This document shows, in pieces, positions 28,128 through 36,108 of a DNA stretch of 64,000 nt. Every line of letters begins with the position of its first letter. Positions within the stretch are counted from its first letter, which is position 1. The notes beneath the pieces were generated by a model. That model did not search any database. It saw only the letters and a list, made by a program, of their open reading frames with translations, and was not told the DNA's origin. Source of the stretch: Pseudoduganella ginsengisoli (GTDB lineage Bacteria; Pseudomonadota; Gammaproteobacteria; Burkholderiales; Burkholderiaceae_D); assembly GCF_009720865.1 (NCBI RefSeq), contig NZ_WNLA01000012.1, forward strand, positions 62,001 through 126,000, read 5' to 3'. Both the position numbers and the translations under genes were made by a program.

Positions 28128-28204
28128 TGGCGCGGCTGGCAGGAATCGAACCCACGACCCCTTGGTTCGTAGCCAAGTACTCTATCCAGCTGAGCTACAG
28201 CCGC
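28128..28204 (-). tRNA. tRNA-Arg (anticodon ACG), promoter-proximal copy
   Basis: First copy to be transcribed; same cloverleaf and encoded CCA. An 81-bp spacer separates it from the next copy. The promoter at 28262-28290 lies about 57 bp upstream. Confidence 0.97.
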
Positions 28205-28261
28205 GTTGCTTTTTACTCTTTACTGCATTCCTTATCAGGCTGTGCCGTCGAAGGAAGCAAG

Positions 28262-28290
28262 ATTATAGGGAAGCCTGCGATGCTTGTCCA
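28262..28290 (-). promoter_or_regulatory. Sigma-70 promoter of the tRNA-Arg array
   Basis: On the minus strand TGGACA (complement of 28285-28290) is followed after exactly 17 bp by a perfect TATAAT (complement of 28262-28267). It points into the five tRNA genes and is the only strong promoter seen between them and the region upstream. Confidence 0.85.
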
Positions 28291-28455
28291 GTAGGAATGT
28301 ATGAATTTAATTCCAAGCATATTCAAACAGCACAGTTGGCAGAAATTCCATTCAGAAAAATGATAGCGTTCATCACCATTTAAAATTGGATTCCTTGCGG
28401 AAATATCGGCATCATTACACCTGTCTCCTCTATTCTCCTCCTCGGAAATAGATTC
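28291..28455. other. AT-rich stretch with no gene recognised
   Basis: The 331 bp between the tRNA array and the next coding region hold the tRNA promoter at one end and a terminator at the other. The stretch between them is clearly richer in A/T than its surroundings and holds no plausible coding frame. I see no tRNA or known riboswitch. A short untranslated RNA ending at the 28456-28484 terminator is possible but not supported by a clear promoter. Confidence 0.4.
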
Positions 28456-28484
28456 AGCCCGCTTCTCATAGCGGGCTTTTTTTT
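28456..28484 (+). terminator. Forward rho-independent terminator without an obvious upstream gene
   Basis: AGCCCGC and GCGGGCT form a perfect 7-bp GC-rich stem around an 8-nt loop, followed by seven further T. It is oriented forward, yet no forward gene lies between the tRNA array and it. It may catch readthrough or end a small RNA. Confidence 0.75.
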
Positions 28485-28535
28485 GGCCGCTTGGTGTACG
28501 ATAGCATCAACTTTGATGTTTTTGACAATAAACAA

Positions 28536-28880
28536 ATGACCTTGCCGCGCATATTAGTTGTGGAAGACAATCCTGATTCGCTGTTTCTCGCAGCGGAAAT
28601 TCTGCGTACCCTCGGTTATGACGTCGATACGGCAGAAAGCGGTGAACTGGCTTTAAAACAGTTAAGCGCGAACCCGCGTGATATTTTATTTACCGACGTC
28701 AGCCTGCCCGGCATGTCCGGCATTGACCTGGCCCGTGCGGCCCATGCGCAATACCCTACACTTCGTATTATTTTTGCAACAGGCTATGGCGACACGCTGA
28801 CACGCAGCCTGGATTTTGCCGCCGCCACGATCCGCAAACCATACGACCTCGACCAGCTGCAAGCCGCATTGGCGGGCTAG
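28536..28880 (+). CDS. Single-domain response regulator (CheY-like)
   Basis: A stand-alone receiver of 114 residues starting at ATG 28536 (MTLPRILVVEDNPDSLF); an in-frame TTG 15 codons upstream reaches almost into the terminator and is unlikely. The acidic pair is in VVEDNPD, the phosphoacceptor Asp in ILFTDVSLPGMSG, the conserved Thr/Ser region is FATGYG, and the Lys is in TIRKPYDL. With no output domain it probably shuttles phosphate or acts by protein contact, perhaps with the hybrid kinase 77 bp downstream. Confidence 0.92.
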   Translation: MTLPRILVVEDNPDSLFLAAEILRTLGYDVDTAESGELALKQLSANPRDILFTDVSLPGMSGIDLARAAHAQYPTLRIIFATGYGDTLTRSLDFAAATIRKPYDLDQLQAALAG

Positions 28881-28957
28881 CCGCATAGCCTGCGCACCGG
28901 TGCGTCGGTCAAAAAGATGTTTCGTTAGAATAAGTCGAAGGTTGGCAACTACTCAAC

Positions 28958-31828
28958 ATGACTCTTCTCCTCGACTCTGCAATGACCGCGCGCATGGGCG
29001 CTGTACTGGAAAGCATCACCGATGGCTTTCTGGTGCTGGCGCCTGACTGGACGATTTCTTACCTGAATCCGCAAGGCGCCCAATTGCTGTCGGCGGACCG
29101 CGATGCGGCCGCGCTCACCGGCAAGACCCTGTGGGAAGCGCTGCCGGAACTGTGCGGCACCGTACTGGAAGCGCAATTCCACCGCGCGCTGGAACAGCAG
29201 CAGCCTGCCTGCTTTGAACTGTATTACCTGCCCCGCAAGCTGTGGCTCGACGTGCGCGCCTGGCCCTCATCGGCCGGGCTGGCCGCCAGCCTGCAAGACA
29301 TCAGCAAGCGCAAAACCGAAGAACGCATGCTGCGGGAAAGCGCGAACCGCCTGCAGGTGGCGCTGGCGGCGGGCAAGATGGGCGACTGGGTGTGGGACGC
29401 CGCCACCTGCCAGGTGATCCTGGGCCGGCGCGCGGCCGAATTGTTTGGCTTGCCGGGCGAAAGCATGGTCAGCTGGGATGCGCTGGCCGGCCATTTGCTG
29501 GAAGAAGACCGCGCCCAGGCCACGGCAGCTTTCATGAATGCGTTTTCCGAGCGGGCCGACTTCAATATCGAATGCCGTATCGTGCGCAAGGATGGCGAAC
29601 GGTGCTGGCTGTCCGTCGTCGGGCACGGCAATTACGGCGACGATGGCGCGCTGTTGGGCATGACGGGCATGGTGCAGAATATTTCCGACCGCAAAAGCGC
29701 GGAAAATGCGCTGCGCCAAAGCCAGGAAGAATTGCAGGCCATGGCCAATTCGATTCCGCAACTGGCGTGGATTGCCCGCTTTGACGGCGCCGTGGTCTGG
29801 TACAACGAGCGCTGGTATGAATATACGGGCTTGCCGCGCGGCCATGCACCGGCCGGCGGCTGGGATGAAGTCTATGACCCCGACTGCATGGCCGCGATCC
29901 GCCAGCACTGGCAACAGTCGCTGCGCACAGGCCAGCCGTTTGAAATGGAATTCCCCATCCGCGGCGCCGATGGCCAGTTCCGCTGGTTCCTGTCGCGCGC
30001 CAATCCCGTGCGCGACAGCACGGGCCGCATTACGCGCTGGTTCGGCACCAGCACGGACGTCGACCAGGTCAAACGCGTGCAGGAAGCGCTGCGCGAAGAA
30101 ACCAATGTGCTGGAATTGCTGAACAATACAGGCAACGCCATCACGTCGCAGCGCGACTTGCGCTCGCTGCTGCAGGAAGTCACGGATGCGTGCACGCGCA
30201 TCAGCGGCGCCCGGTTTGGCGCGTTCTTTTATAACACGACGGGCGCCGATGGCGACAAGCTGACCTTGTACACGCTGTCCGGCCTGCCGCGCGAGCGCTT
30301 TGCGCACTTCCCCCACCCGCGCGCCACGTCCATGTTTGGGCCGTCCATGCGGGGCGAAGGCGTGATCCGCATTGACGACGTGCTGCAAGATCCCCGCTAT
30401 GGCCATAACGCGCCGTATGAAGGCGTGCCGCCCGGCCACCCGCCCGTGCGCAGCTACCTGGCCGTGCCTGTGATTTCCCGCAATGGCGACGTCATCGGCA
30501 GCCTGTTCTTTGGCCATCCGGAACCGGGCATGTTTGACGAACGCACGGAGCGCATTATCAATGGCATTGCGGCCCAGGCCGGCATCGCCATTGACAATGC
30601 CCGGCTGTATGAAGCCGCGCAAAAAGCTGCGGAAGAACGCAAGGTGCTGCTGGACAGCGAGCGCAGCGCCCGCGCGGAAGCGGAGCGCACGAGCCAGATG
30701 AAAGATGAATTCCTCGCCACGCTGTCGCATGAATTGCGCACGCCGCTGACCGCCATCCTGGGCTGGGCGCAAGTGTTGCGGCGCGGCAGCCGCGATGAAG
30801 CCGACTTGCATAAAGGCTTGCAAACCATCGAGCGCAATGCCCGCGCCCAGGCGCAATTGATTGAAGACTTGCTGGACATGAGCCGCATCACGTCCGGCAA
30901 GGTACTGCTGGACATGCAGCTGCTGTCGCCGCAAACCGTCATCGACGCCGCCATTGAAACCGTGCGCCCTGCTGCGGATGCGAAATCCATCACGATTACG
31001 CGCGACTACCACGCCACCGGCGTCGTCGCAGCGGACCCCAGCCGCCTGCAGCAAATCATCTGGAACTTGCTGTCGAACGCCATCAAATTCACGCCCAAAG
31101 GCGGCGCCGTCACGGTCCACGCGGGCGAAGCGGACGGCCACGTGGCCATCACCATCAGCGACACGGGCATCGGTATCCGCCCGGAATTCATCGCCCACGT
31201 GTTTGAACGGTTCCGCCAGGCTGACTCCACCACCACGCGCCGCCACGGCGGCCTGGGCCTGGGGCTGTCCATCGTCAAGCACCTGGTGGAACAGCATGGC
31301 GGCACGGTAGCCGCCAGCAGCGGCGGCGAAGGCCAGGGCGCCAGCTTTACCGTGAATTTGCCGCGCGCCAACGGCGCCCCCGGCTTGCGGCAAAACCGCG
31401 TCAGCGGCATGGGGCCCCTGCCCCCGGCCGCTGAACCGGAAGCCGGCCGGCGCGACTTGGCCGGCTTGCGGGTGCTGGTGGTGGATGACGAACCGGATGC
31501 ACGCGACTTAATTAAACGCATACTTAATGATTGCAATGCGAAAGTGTCTACTGCCAACAACGCGCAGGAAGCGCTGGCACTGGTGGAAGCCACCCGGCCA
31601 CAACTATTGGTTAGCGACCTCGGCATGCCGGACGTCGATGGGTTTGAATTGCTGGCCAAAGTACGGGCCTTGGGCGCGGCCCGGGGCGGCGACGTGCCGG
31701 CCATCGCGCTGACGGCGTTTGCCCGTTCCGAAGACCGCTTGAAAGCACTCGAATCCGGATTCCGCAACCACGTGTCGAAGCCGGTCGAGCCTGCGGAACT
31801 GATCAGCGCTATTGCTCATTGCTTATAA
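28958..31828 (+). CDS. Cytosolic hybrid histidine kinase (PAS x3-GAF-HisKA-HATPase-REC)
   Basis: The 956-residue protein has no membrane segment. Three PAS-type domains (about 15-115, 130-250, 260-375, the last with FRWFLSRANPVRDSTGRITR) precede a GAF domain (about 390-560, SYLAVPVISRNGDVIGSLFF). A coiled region leads to HisKA with TLSHELRTPLTAILGWAQVL (His about 591). HATPase has NLLSNAIKFTPKGG, DTGIGI and GGLGLGLSIV. The C-terminal receiver has VVDDEPDARD, Asp in LLVSDLGMPDVDG (about 886) and Lys in HVSKPVE. PAS/GAF content suggests sensing of a cytoplasmic small molecule, redox state or light-type cofactor; no bilin-binding Cys context is apparent. The receptor input is unknown. Confidence 0.95.
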   Translation: MTLLLDSAMTARMGAVLESITDGFLVLAPDWTISYLNPQGAQLLSADRDAAALTGKTLWEALPELCGTVLEAQFHRALEQQQPACFELYYLPRKLWLDVRAWPSSAGLAASLQDISKRKTEERMLRESANRLQVALAAGKMGDWVWDAATCQVILGRRAAELFGLPGESMVSWDALAGHLLEEDRAQATAAFMNAFSERADFNIECRIVRKDGERCWLSVVGHGNYGDDGALLGMTGMVQNISDRKSAENALRQSQEELQAMANSIPQLAWIARFDGAVVWYNERWYEYTGLPRGHAPAGGWDEVYDPDCMAAIRQHWQQSLRTGQPFEMEFPIRGADGQFRWFLSRANPVRDSTGRITRWFGTSTDVDQVKRVQEALREETNVLELLNNTGNAITSQRDLRSLLQEVTDACTRISGARFGAFFYNTTGADGDKLTLYTLSGLPRERFAHFPHPRATSMFGPSMRGEGVIRIDDVLQDPRYGHNAPYEGVPPGHPPVRSYLAVPVISRNGDVIGSLFFGHPEPGMFDERTERIINGIAAQAGIAIDNARLYEAAQKAAEERKVLLDSERSARAEAERTSQMKDEFLATLSHELRTPLTAILGWAQVLRRGSRDEADLHKGLQTIERNARAQAQLIEDLLDMSRITSGKVLLDMQLLSPQTVIDAAIETVRPAADAKSITITRDYHATGVVAADPSRLQQIIWNLLSNAIKFTPKGGAVTVHAGEADGHVAITISDTGIGIRPEFIAHVFERFRQADSTTTRRHGGLGLGLSIVKHLVEQHGGTVAASSGGEGQGASFTVNLPRANGAPGLRQNRVSGMGPLPPAAEPEAGRRDLAGLRVLVVDDEPDARDLIKRILNDCNAKVSTANNAQEALALVEATRPQLLVSDLGMPDVDGFELLAKVRALGAARGGDVPAIALTAFARSEDRLKALESGFRNHVSKPVEPAELISAIAHCL

Positions 31829-32048
31829 GTTTGATAAATTCCCATGAGAAACTTAGATTTCCACATGGAATATTGTGCACTCCTACTGCAAGACGGCATG
31901 CTGTCCTACAGGAAACTAGGAAAAGCTTTGCTAGACTAGGATTAGTGGATCCGCTCGACGCATCCAGGCAACTTGTGGTTGCGTGCGCCATGCTCTGGCA
32001 TGGCAGAATACACTTTCAAAATAAGTAACTGTTTTAACGAGACTCATT

Positions 32049-33050
32049 ATGCCCAGCCCGGACGAAATTCTGAACGCCAAGATTCTAGTGGTGGACGATT
32101 GCGCCGATAACATCGACCTCATGATCGAGATTCTGCGTGATGCCGGCTATATGAATGTCTCGTCGACGATGTTGCCGGAACAAGTGTGCGAGCTGCACCG
32201 CCAGCATTGCTATGACTTGATCTTGCTGGACTTGCAGATGCCGGAATTAAATGGCTTCCAGGTCATGAAGGGCTTGAAGGAAATTGAACAGGACGGCTAC
32301 CTGCCGGTACTGGCGCTGACGGCGCAACCCAGTTTCAAGATCGCCGCGCTGGAAGCCGGCGCCCGCGATTTCATCAGCAAGCCGTTTGATTTGCTGGAAG
32401 TGCATAAGCGCATCCACAACATGCTGGAAGTGCGGCTGCTGTATAAAGAACTGGCCCAATACAGCAAGAAGCAGCAGGAACTGGCGCTGCACGACCCGCT
32501 GACGGGCTTGCCGAACCGCCGCCTGCTGGAAGACCGCATTGCCACCACGCTGCAGCACGCCGCGCGCCATAACCGCAAGGCCGCCGTCATGTATCTGGAC
32601 CTCGATGGCTTCAAGCCCATCAACGATACGCATGGCCACGCGACCGGCGATGAAATCCTCAAGCAAGTGGCGCAGCGCCTCGTGAATTCGTCGCGCAAGG
32701 AAGATACCGTGGCCCGCGTGGGTGGCGATGAATTCGTCATTGTGCTGGCGGAAGTGGCGAATGTCGCCAGCGCCCAGGAACCGGCGTCGAAGCTGATTGA
32801 AGTGGTGTCGGAACCGTATAAGGTGGGCGAATTGACGCTGAACCTGTCGACCAGCATCGGCATCGCGCTGTTCCCAGACCATGCGCAAGACGTCAACCAG
32901 TTAATCCACATGGCCGACCTGGCGCTGTATGACGCCAAGCGCAGCGGCAAGAACCGCCACTGTGTTGCACAACTGCCGCTGGCGCCCGACGCGCTGGATG
33001 GGGCGACGCCGGCAGTGGGTGTCGGCGCGGCGCAGCAAGTAACGGTGTGA
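32049..33050 (+). CDS. REC-GGDEF response regulator (diguanylate cyclase)
   Basis: The 333-residue protein has a receiver (about 8-125) with ILVVDDCADN, phosphoacceptor Asp in LILLDLQMPE and Lys in FISKPFDLLE. A short helix (YKELAQYSKKQQELALHDPL) leads to GGDEF (about 165-320) with YLDLDGFKPINDTHGHATGD and intact VGGDEFVIVL near residue 225. All catalytic residues are present. It should synthesise c-di-GMP on phosphorylation, most plausibly by the PAS-GAF hybrid kinase just upstream. The last 20 residues are an unconserved Ala/Val tail. Confidence 0.95.
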   Translation: MPSPDEILNAKILVVDDCADNIDLMIEILRDAGYMNVSSTMLPEQVCELHRQHCYDLILLDLQMPELNGFQVMKGLKEIEQDGYLPVLALTAQPSFKIAALEAGARDFISKPFDLLEVHKRIHNMLEVRLLYKELAQYSKKQQELALHDPLTGLPNRRLLEDRIATTLQHAARHNRKAAVMYLDLDGFKPINDTHGHATGDEILKQVAQRLVNSSRKEDTVARVGGDEFVIVLAEVANVASAQEPASKLIEVVSEPYKVGELTLNLSTSIGIALFPDHAQDVNQLIHMADLALYDAKRSGKNRHCVAQLPLAPDALDGATPAVGVGAAQQVTV

Positions 33051-33082
33051 CGTTTGGCGGGCTCTGCGAACCCGCCGTACGT

Positions 33083-33505
33083 TTAATGCGCCATTTCCTC
33101 TTCCTTCTGCACACCCTCTTCGGTCGACGCTTCCACCCGCGCCGCATGCTGGTGGTCGGTCGACGCATCGACTTTTTCCGGCGCCACTTCAATGCGCGTA
33201 ATCCCCGCGTCGACGGAAATCGGATCGCTGGCCGGGAATGTCATTTCCACGGCTTCATCGAGCAGCACTTCCTTGGCGATTTCCGCCGGCCCCGGCTGCT
33301 CCTGGTCCGCCAGGATGGTAATTGCCTGCGCCCACTTGACGAATTCCAGCTGCGCAAAATCACGCACGGTCACCACATTGAACGCCTTGGCCAGCGCTTT
33401 CGCATCGTTGGCGCTCACGCCGCGCAAAGCGCTGACCGGCGCATCGGCCAGCTCACGAAAACATTTGTTGGCCCATTCTTTGTCTACGACAGTATCGATA
33501 TTCAT
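33083..33505 (-). CDS. Conserved hypothetical protein with helix-hairpin-helix-like N-terminus
   Basis: The 140-residue product starts at ATG 33505 (MNIDTVVDKEW), with AAAGGA about 8 bp upstream. Residues about 20-50, DAPVSALRGVSANDAKALAK followed by AFNVVTVRDFAQL, look like the short paired helices of HhH/DUF4332-type modules. The C-terminal half is acidic and probably disordered (EEGVQKEEEMAH). No signal peptide or membrane segment. It converges with the REC-GGDEF gene. A function cannot be assigned. Confidence 0.7.
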   Translation of the reverse strand: MNIDTVVDKEWANKCFRELADAPVSALRGVSANDAKALAKAFNVVTVRDFAQLEFVKWAQAITILADQEQPGPAEIAKEVLLDEAVEMTFPASDPISVDAGITRIEVAPEKVDASTDHQHAARVEASTEEGVQKEEEMAH

Positions 33506-33695
33506 CACGCATGTCCTTTCTACGGTTAAGCAAATCCGGTTTCACTATGGCATGCGTGCACCCCGCACACTGTGCGCAGGCGTACACTTACCCGTGTTCT
33601 GTTAGAAGACACGCTTTTGACACTGTTTTATCAGGTTGTTATGATCTGACAATAGTTTGTCTTGGCGAAACAACGTCTCCATCCACTGCTCAACC

Positions 33696-35315
33696 GTGCC
33701 TAAAATAGACAAACCAAAAATCCTGGTGGTCAACGACGATGCCAACAGTTTGTTTGCATTGACCAGCTTGCTGGCACAGTGGTCGGATCAGGAATCTTTC
33801 GAAGTCATCGCCGCGCGTTCCGGCGAGGAAGGCTTGCGCCAAGTCTTGATGCACGACTTTGCTGTAATCTTGCTGGACGTAAATATGCCCGGCATGGATG
33901 GCTTTGAAACCGCGGAAGCCATCCACCAGCGGGCCAAGTCCGCCGACATCCCCATCATCTTTGTCACGGCCTTTGTGGCCGATGAACTGGACCGCCTGAA
34001 GGCGTACCAGCGCGGCGCCGTGGACTTCCTGTTCACGCCCATCATTCCGCAAATCCTGCACGCAAAAATTTCCGTGTTTGTGGCGCTGGCCATGAAAAAC
34101 GAGGAGTTGAAAAAGCAGGCCCGCCAGCTGAGCCAGCGCACGACGGAATTGACGGCGACCAACAAGCGCTTGACGCGTGAAATGGAAGAGCGGCGGGTGG
34201 CCGAGCGGCAAAACCATGCGAAGGATGAATTCCTTGCCATGCTGGGCCATGAATTGCGCAATCCCCTGTCCGCCATCAGCAGCGCCGCGTCGCTGCTGGG
34301 CCTGCCTGGCGCGTCGGCGGAAAGCATGGGGCGCGCCAAGCAGATCATCCAGCGCCAAAGCCGCCACCTGGGCCGCATCGTCGATGATTTACTGGACTTG
34401 AGCCGCGCCATGTCTGGCAAAATCCTGCTGAACCTGGCCCCGCTGAACATGGCGGACCTGGTCACATCGTGCCTGAACACGTACCGCACCACCGGCCGCA
34501 CGGGCGGGCACGCCGTGACACTGGACGTGGAACCTGGCTGGGTCAGCGGCGACACCACGCGGCTGGAACAAATTATCAGCAATTTGCTCGATAACGCACT
34601 GAAATATACGCCGCCTGGCGGCGCCATCCACATCAGTTGCGACTGCGACGACAAGGAAGTTTCCGTGTCGGTTGAAGACAGCGGCATGGGTATCGGCGCC
34701 GAACTGTTGCCAAAAGTGTTCGACGTCTTTGTCCAGGGCACCAGCACATTGGACCGCGCACAAGGCGGGCTCGGTATTGGCCTGGCGCTGGTACGGCGGC
34801 TGGTCGAATTGCACGGCGGCGCCATCAGCGCCCACAGCGATGGCGCCGGCGAAGGCAGCATATTTACATTCCGGTTGCCGCGTATTGCGCCGCCGGCAGA
34901 ACAAAGGTCCCCAACGATGGAAAATACCGACACCGGCAAGCCGACCGTGCTGCTGATTGAAGATAACGATGACGGCCGTGAAATGATGGCCATGATGCTG
35001 TCGTGCTATGGCTTTGAAGTGCGCCACGCGGCCGATGGCTTGCAGGGCCTCGACGTGGCGGAACAGTTCCGCCCCGACCTGGCGCTGGTCGATATCGGCT
35101 TGCCCGGCATCGATGGCTATGAAGTGGCGCGCCGCCTGCGCGCCAATCCCGCCACGCACGACATGAAATTGATTGCACTGACGGGTTACGGCCTGGCGGA
35201 AGACCAGCGCCGCGTACTGGAGGCAGGATTCGACTTGCATCTGGTAAAACCCGTCGATATCGACAATTTAATGAAAGCCATTGCGTCCTGTGCCCCGGCT
35301 GCCGTTAAGACGTGA
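33696..35315 (+). CDS. Hybrid histidine kinase (REC-HisKA-HATPase-REC)
   Basis: I place the start at GTG 33696, giving MPKIDKPKILVVNDDANSLF; a TTG at 33657 adds 13 residues, and neither has a good ribosome binding site. The N-terminal receiver keeps the Asp (VILLDVNMPGMDG) but has FLFTP where the conserved Lys-Pro should be. A coiled region precedes HisKA with MLGHELRNPLSAI (His about 186) and HATPase with NLLDNALKYTPPGG and GGLGIGLALVRRL. The second receiver has LLIEDNDDGRE, Asp in LALVDIGLPGIDG and Lys in HLVKPVD. It is soluble. The stop overlaps the next kinase gene (TGATG). Confidence 0.92.
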   Translation: MPKIDKPKILVVNDDANSLFALTSLLAQWSDQESFEVIAARSGEEGLRQVLMHDFAVILLDVNMPGMDGFETAEAIHQRAKSADIPIIFVTAFVADELDRLKAYQRGAVDFLFTPIIPQILHAKISVFVALAMKNEELKKQARQLSQRTTELTATNKRLTREMEERRVAERQNHAKDEFLAMLGHELRNPLSAISSAASLLGLPGASAESMGRAKQIIQRQSRHLGRIVDDLLDLSRAMSGKILLNLAPLNMADLVTSCLNTYRTTGRTGGHAVTLDVEPGWVSGDTTRLEQIISNLLDNALKYTPPGGAIHISCDCDDKEVSVSVEDSGMGIGAELLPKVFDVFVQGTSTLDRAQGGLGIGLALVRRLVELHGGAISAHSDGAGEGSIFTFRLPRIAPPAEQRSPTMENTDTGKPTVLLIEDNDDGREMMAMMLSCYGFEVRHAADGLQGLDVAEQFRPDLALVDIGLPGIDGYEVARRLRANPATHDMKLIALTGYGLAEDQRRVLEAGFDLHLVKPVDIDNLMKAIASCAPAAVKT

Positions 35316-36097
35316 TGGCAATGCAAGATTCCGCTAGCGAGTCCGTGCGACAACTTTCTTCAGGCACAGGTATGATCGCGCCATCCGCTACTGCAAATGA
35401 GCCTGCCATGCCTGCATCCTTCGCACCTGCCTCCGACGACGCGCTGCGCGCGGCTGAGTTGAATGAGTTGCTGGGCCACAGCTTCACATGCTGGGACAAT
35501 GAACGCCGCCAATTGTCGCGCCAACTGCATGACAGCGTCGGCTCGTCGCTGACGGCGCTGACTATGCACCTGGGCTTGCTGATGCAAAAAATGCCGCAGG
35601 AACCCGCGCTGCAAGACCGCGCCACGCAAATGAAAAACCTGCTGCACACGGTGATTGAAACCAACCGCGCCATGCAGCACCGGCTGTGGAATGACAAGCT
35701 GGAATTCCTCGGCGTGCGCGTGGCGCTGGGCGAACTGGTTACGCAATTCGGCGAAGAACACAAGATCCCGGCGCGGGCCAGCCTGCCGGAAGACGAACCG
35801 CGCTGCCCGCGCAGCCACCATGTGGTGCTGTTGCGCACGCTGGAAGAAGGCTTGCGCAACATTGCTGCCCATGCACAGGCCAGTGAAGTCGATGTGATCG
35901 TGGACGATAACGACGACGCCATCATGCTGACTGTCAAAGACAATGGGGTCGGCCCGAACGGCCTGCCGTGCCACGGCAAGCACGGCTTGCGCGTGCTGCG
36001 GGAACGGGCGCATTACCTGGGCGGCACGCTGACCTTCGCGGCAGGGCCTGCAGGCGGCGCGGTACTTACGGTGACCTTGCCGAAGCCTGCGGCGTAG
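35315..36097 (+). CDS. NarX/DesK-type sensor histidine kinase (HisKA_3 and HATPase)
   Basis: The start at ATG 35315 shares a base with the upstream TGA. The 260-residue product has a variable N-terminus of about 55 residues, then the HisKA_3 motif RRQLSRQLHDSVGSSLTALT with His near residue 72. The ATPase part has LRTLEEGLRNIAAHAQASEV, VKDNGVG and GKHGLRVLRERA, the layout of NarX/LiaS kinases. There is no membrane or sensor domain, so it probably receives a signal through the coupled hybrid kinase. No LuxR-type regulator is adjacent. Confidence 0.9.
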   Translation: MAMQDSASESVRQLSSGTGMIAPSATANEPAMPASFAPASDDALRAAELNELLGHSFTCWDNERRQLSRQLHDSVGSSLTALTMHLGLLMQKMPQEPALQDRATQMKNLLHTVIETNRAMQHRLWNDKLEFLGVRVALGELVTQFGEEHKIPARASLPEDEPRCPRSHHVVLLRTLEEGLRNIAAHAQASEVDVIVDDNDDAIMLTVKDNGVGPNGLPCHGKHGLRVLRERAHYLGGTLTFAAGPAGGAVLTVTLPKPAA

Positions 36098-36108
36098 CCC
36101 GGCAGGCT

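Noticed and set aside
27635..28204. Five near-identical 77-bp direct repeats with unrelated spacers, CRISPR-like at first sight
   Set aside because: Each repeat folds as a tRNA-Arg cloverleaf with encoded CCA; spacers differ in length from 25 to 81 bp.
27466..28383. Overlapping forward reading frames containing LAGIEPTTPWFVAKY
   Set aside because: They are the antisense translation of the tRNA-Arg genes, a common annotation artefact.
29267..31393. Minus-strand frame of 708 codons opposite the PAS-GAF hybrid kinase
   Set aside because: No recognisable motif, composition typical of shadow frames, and the plus-strand kinase is complete.
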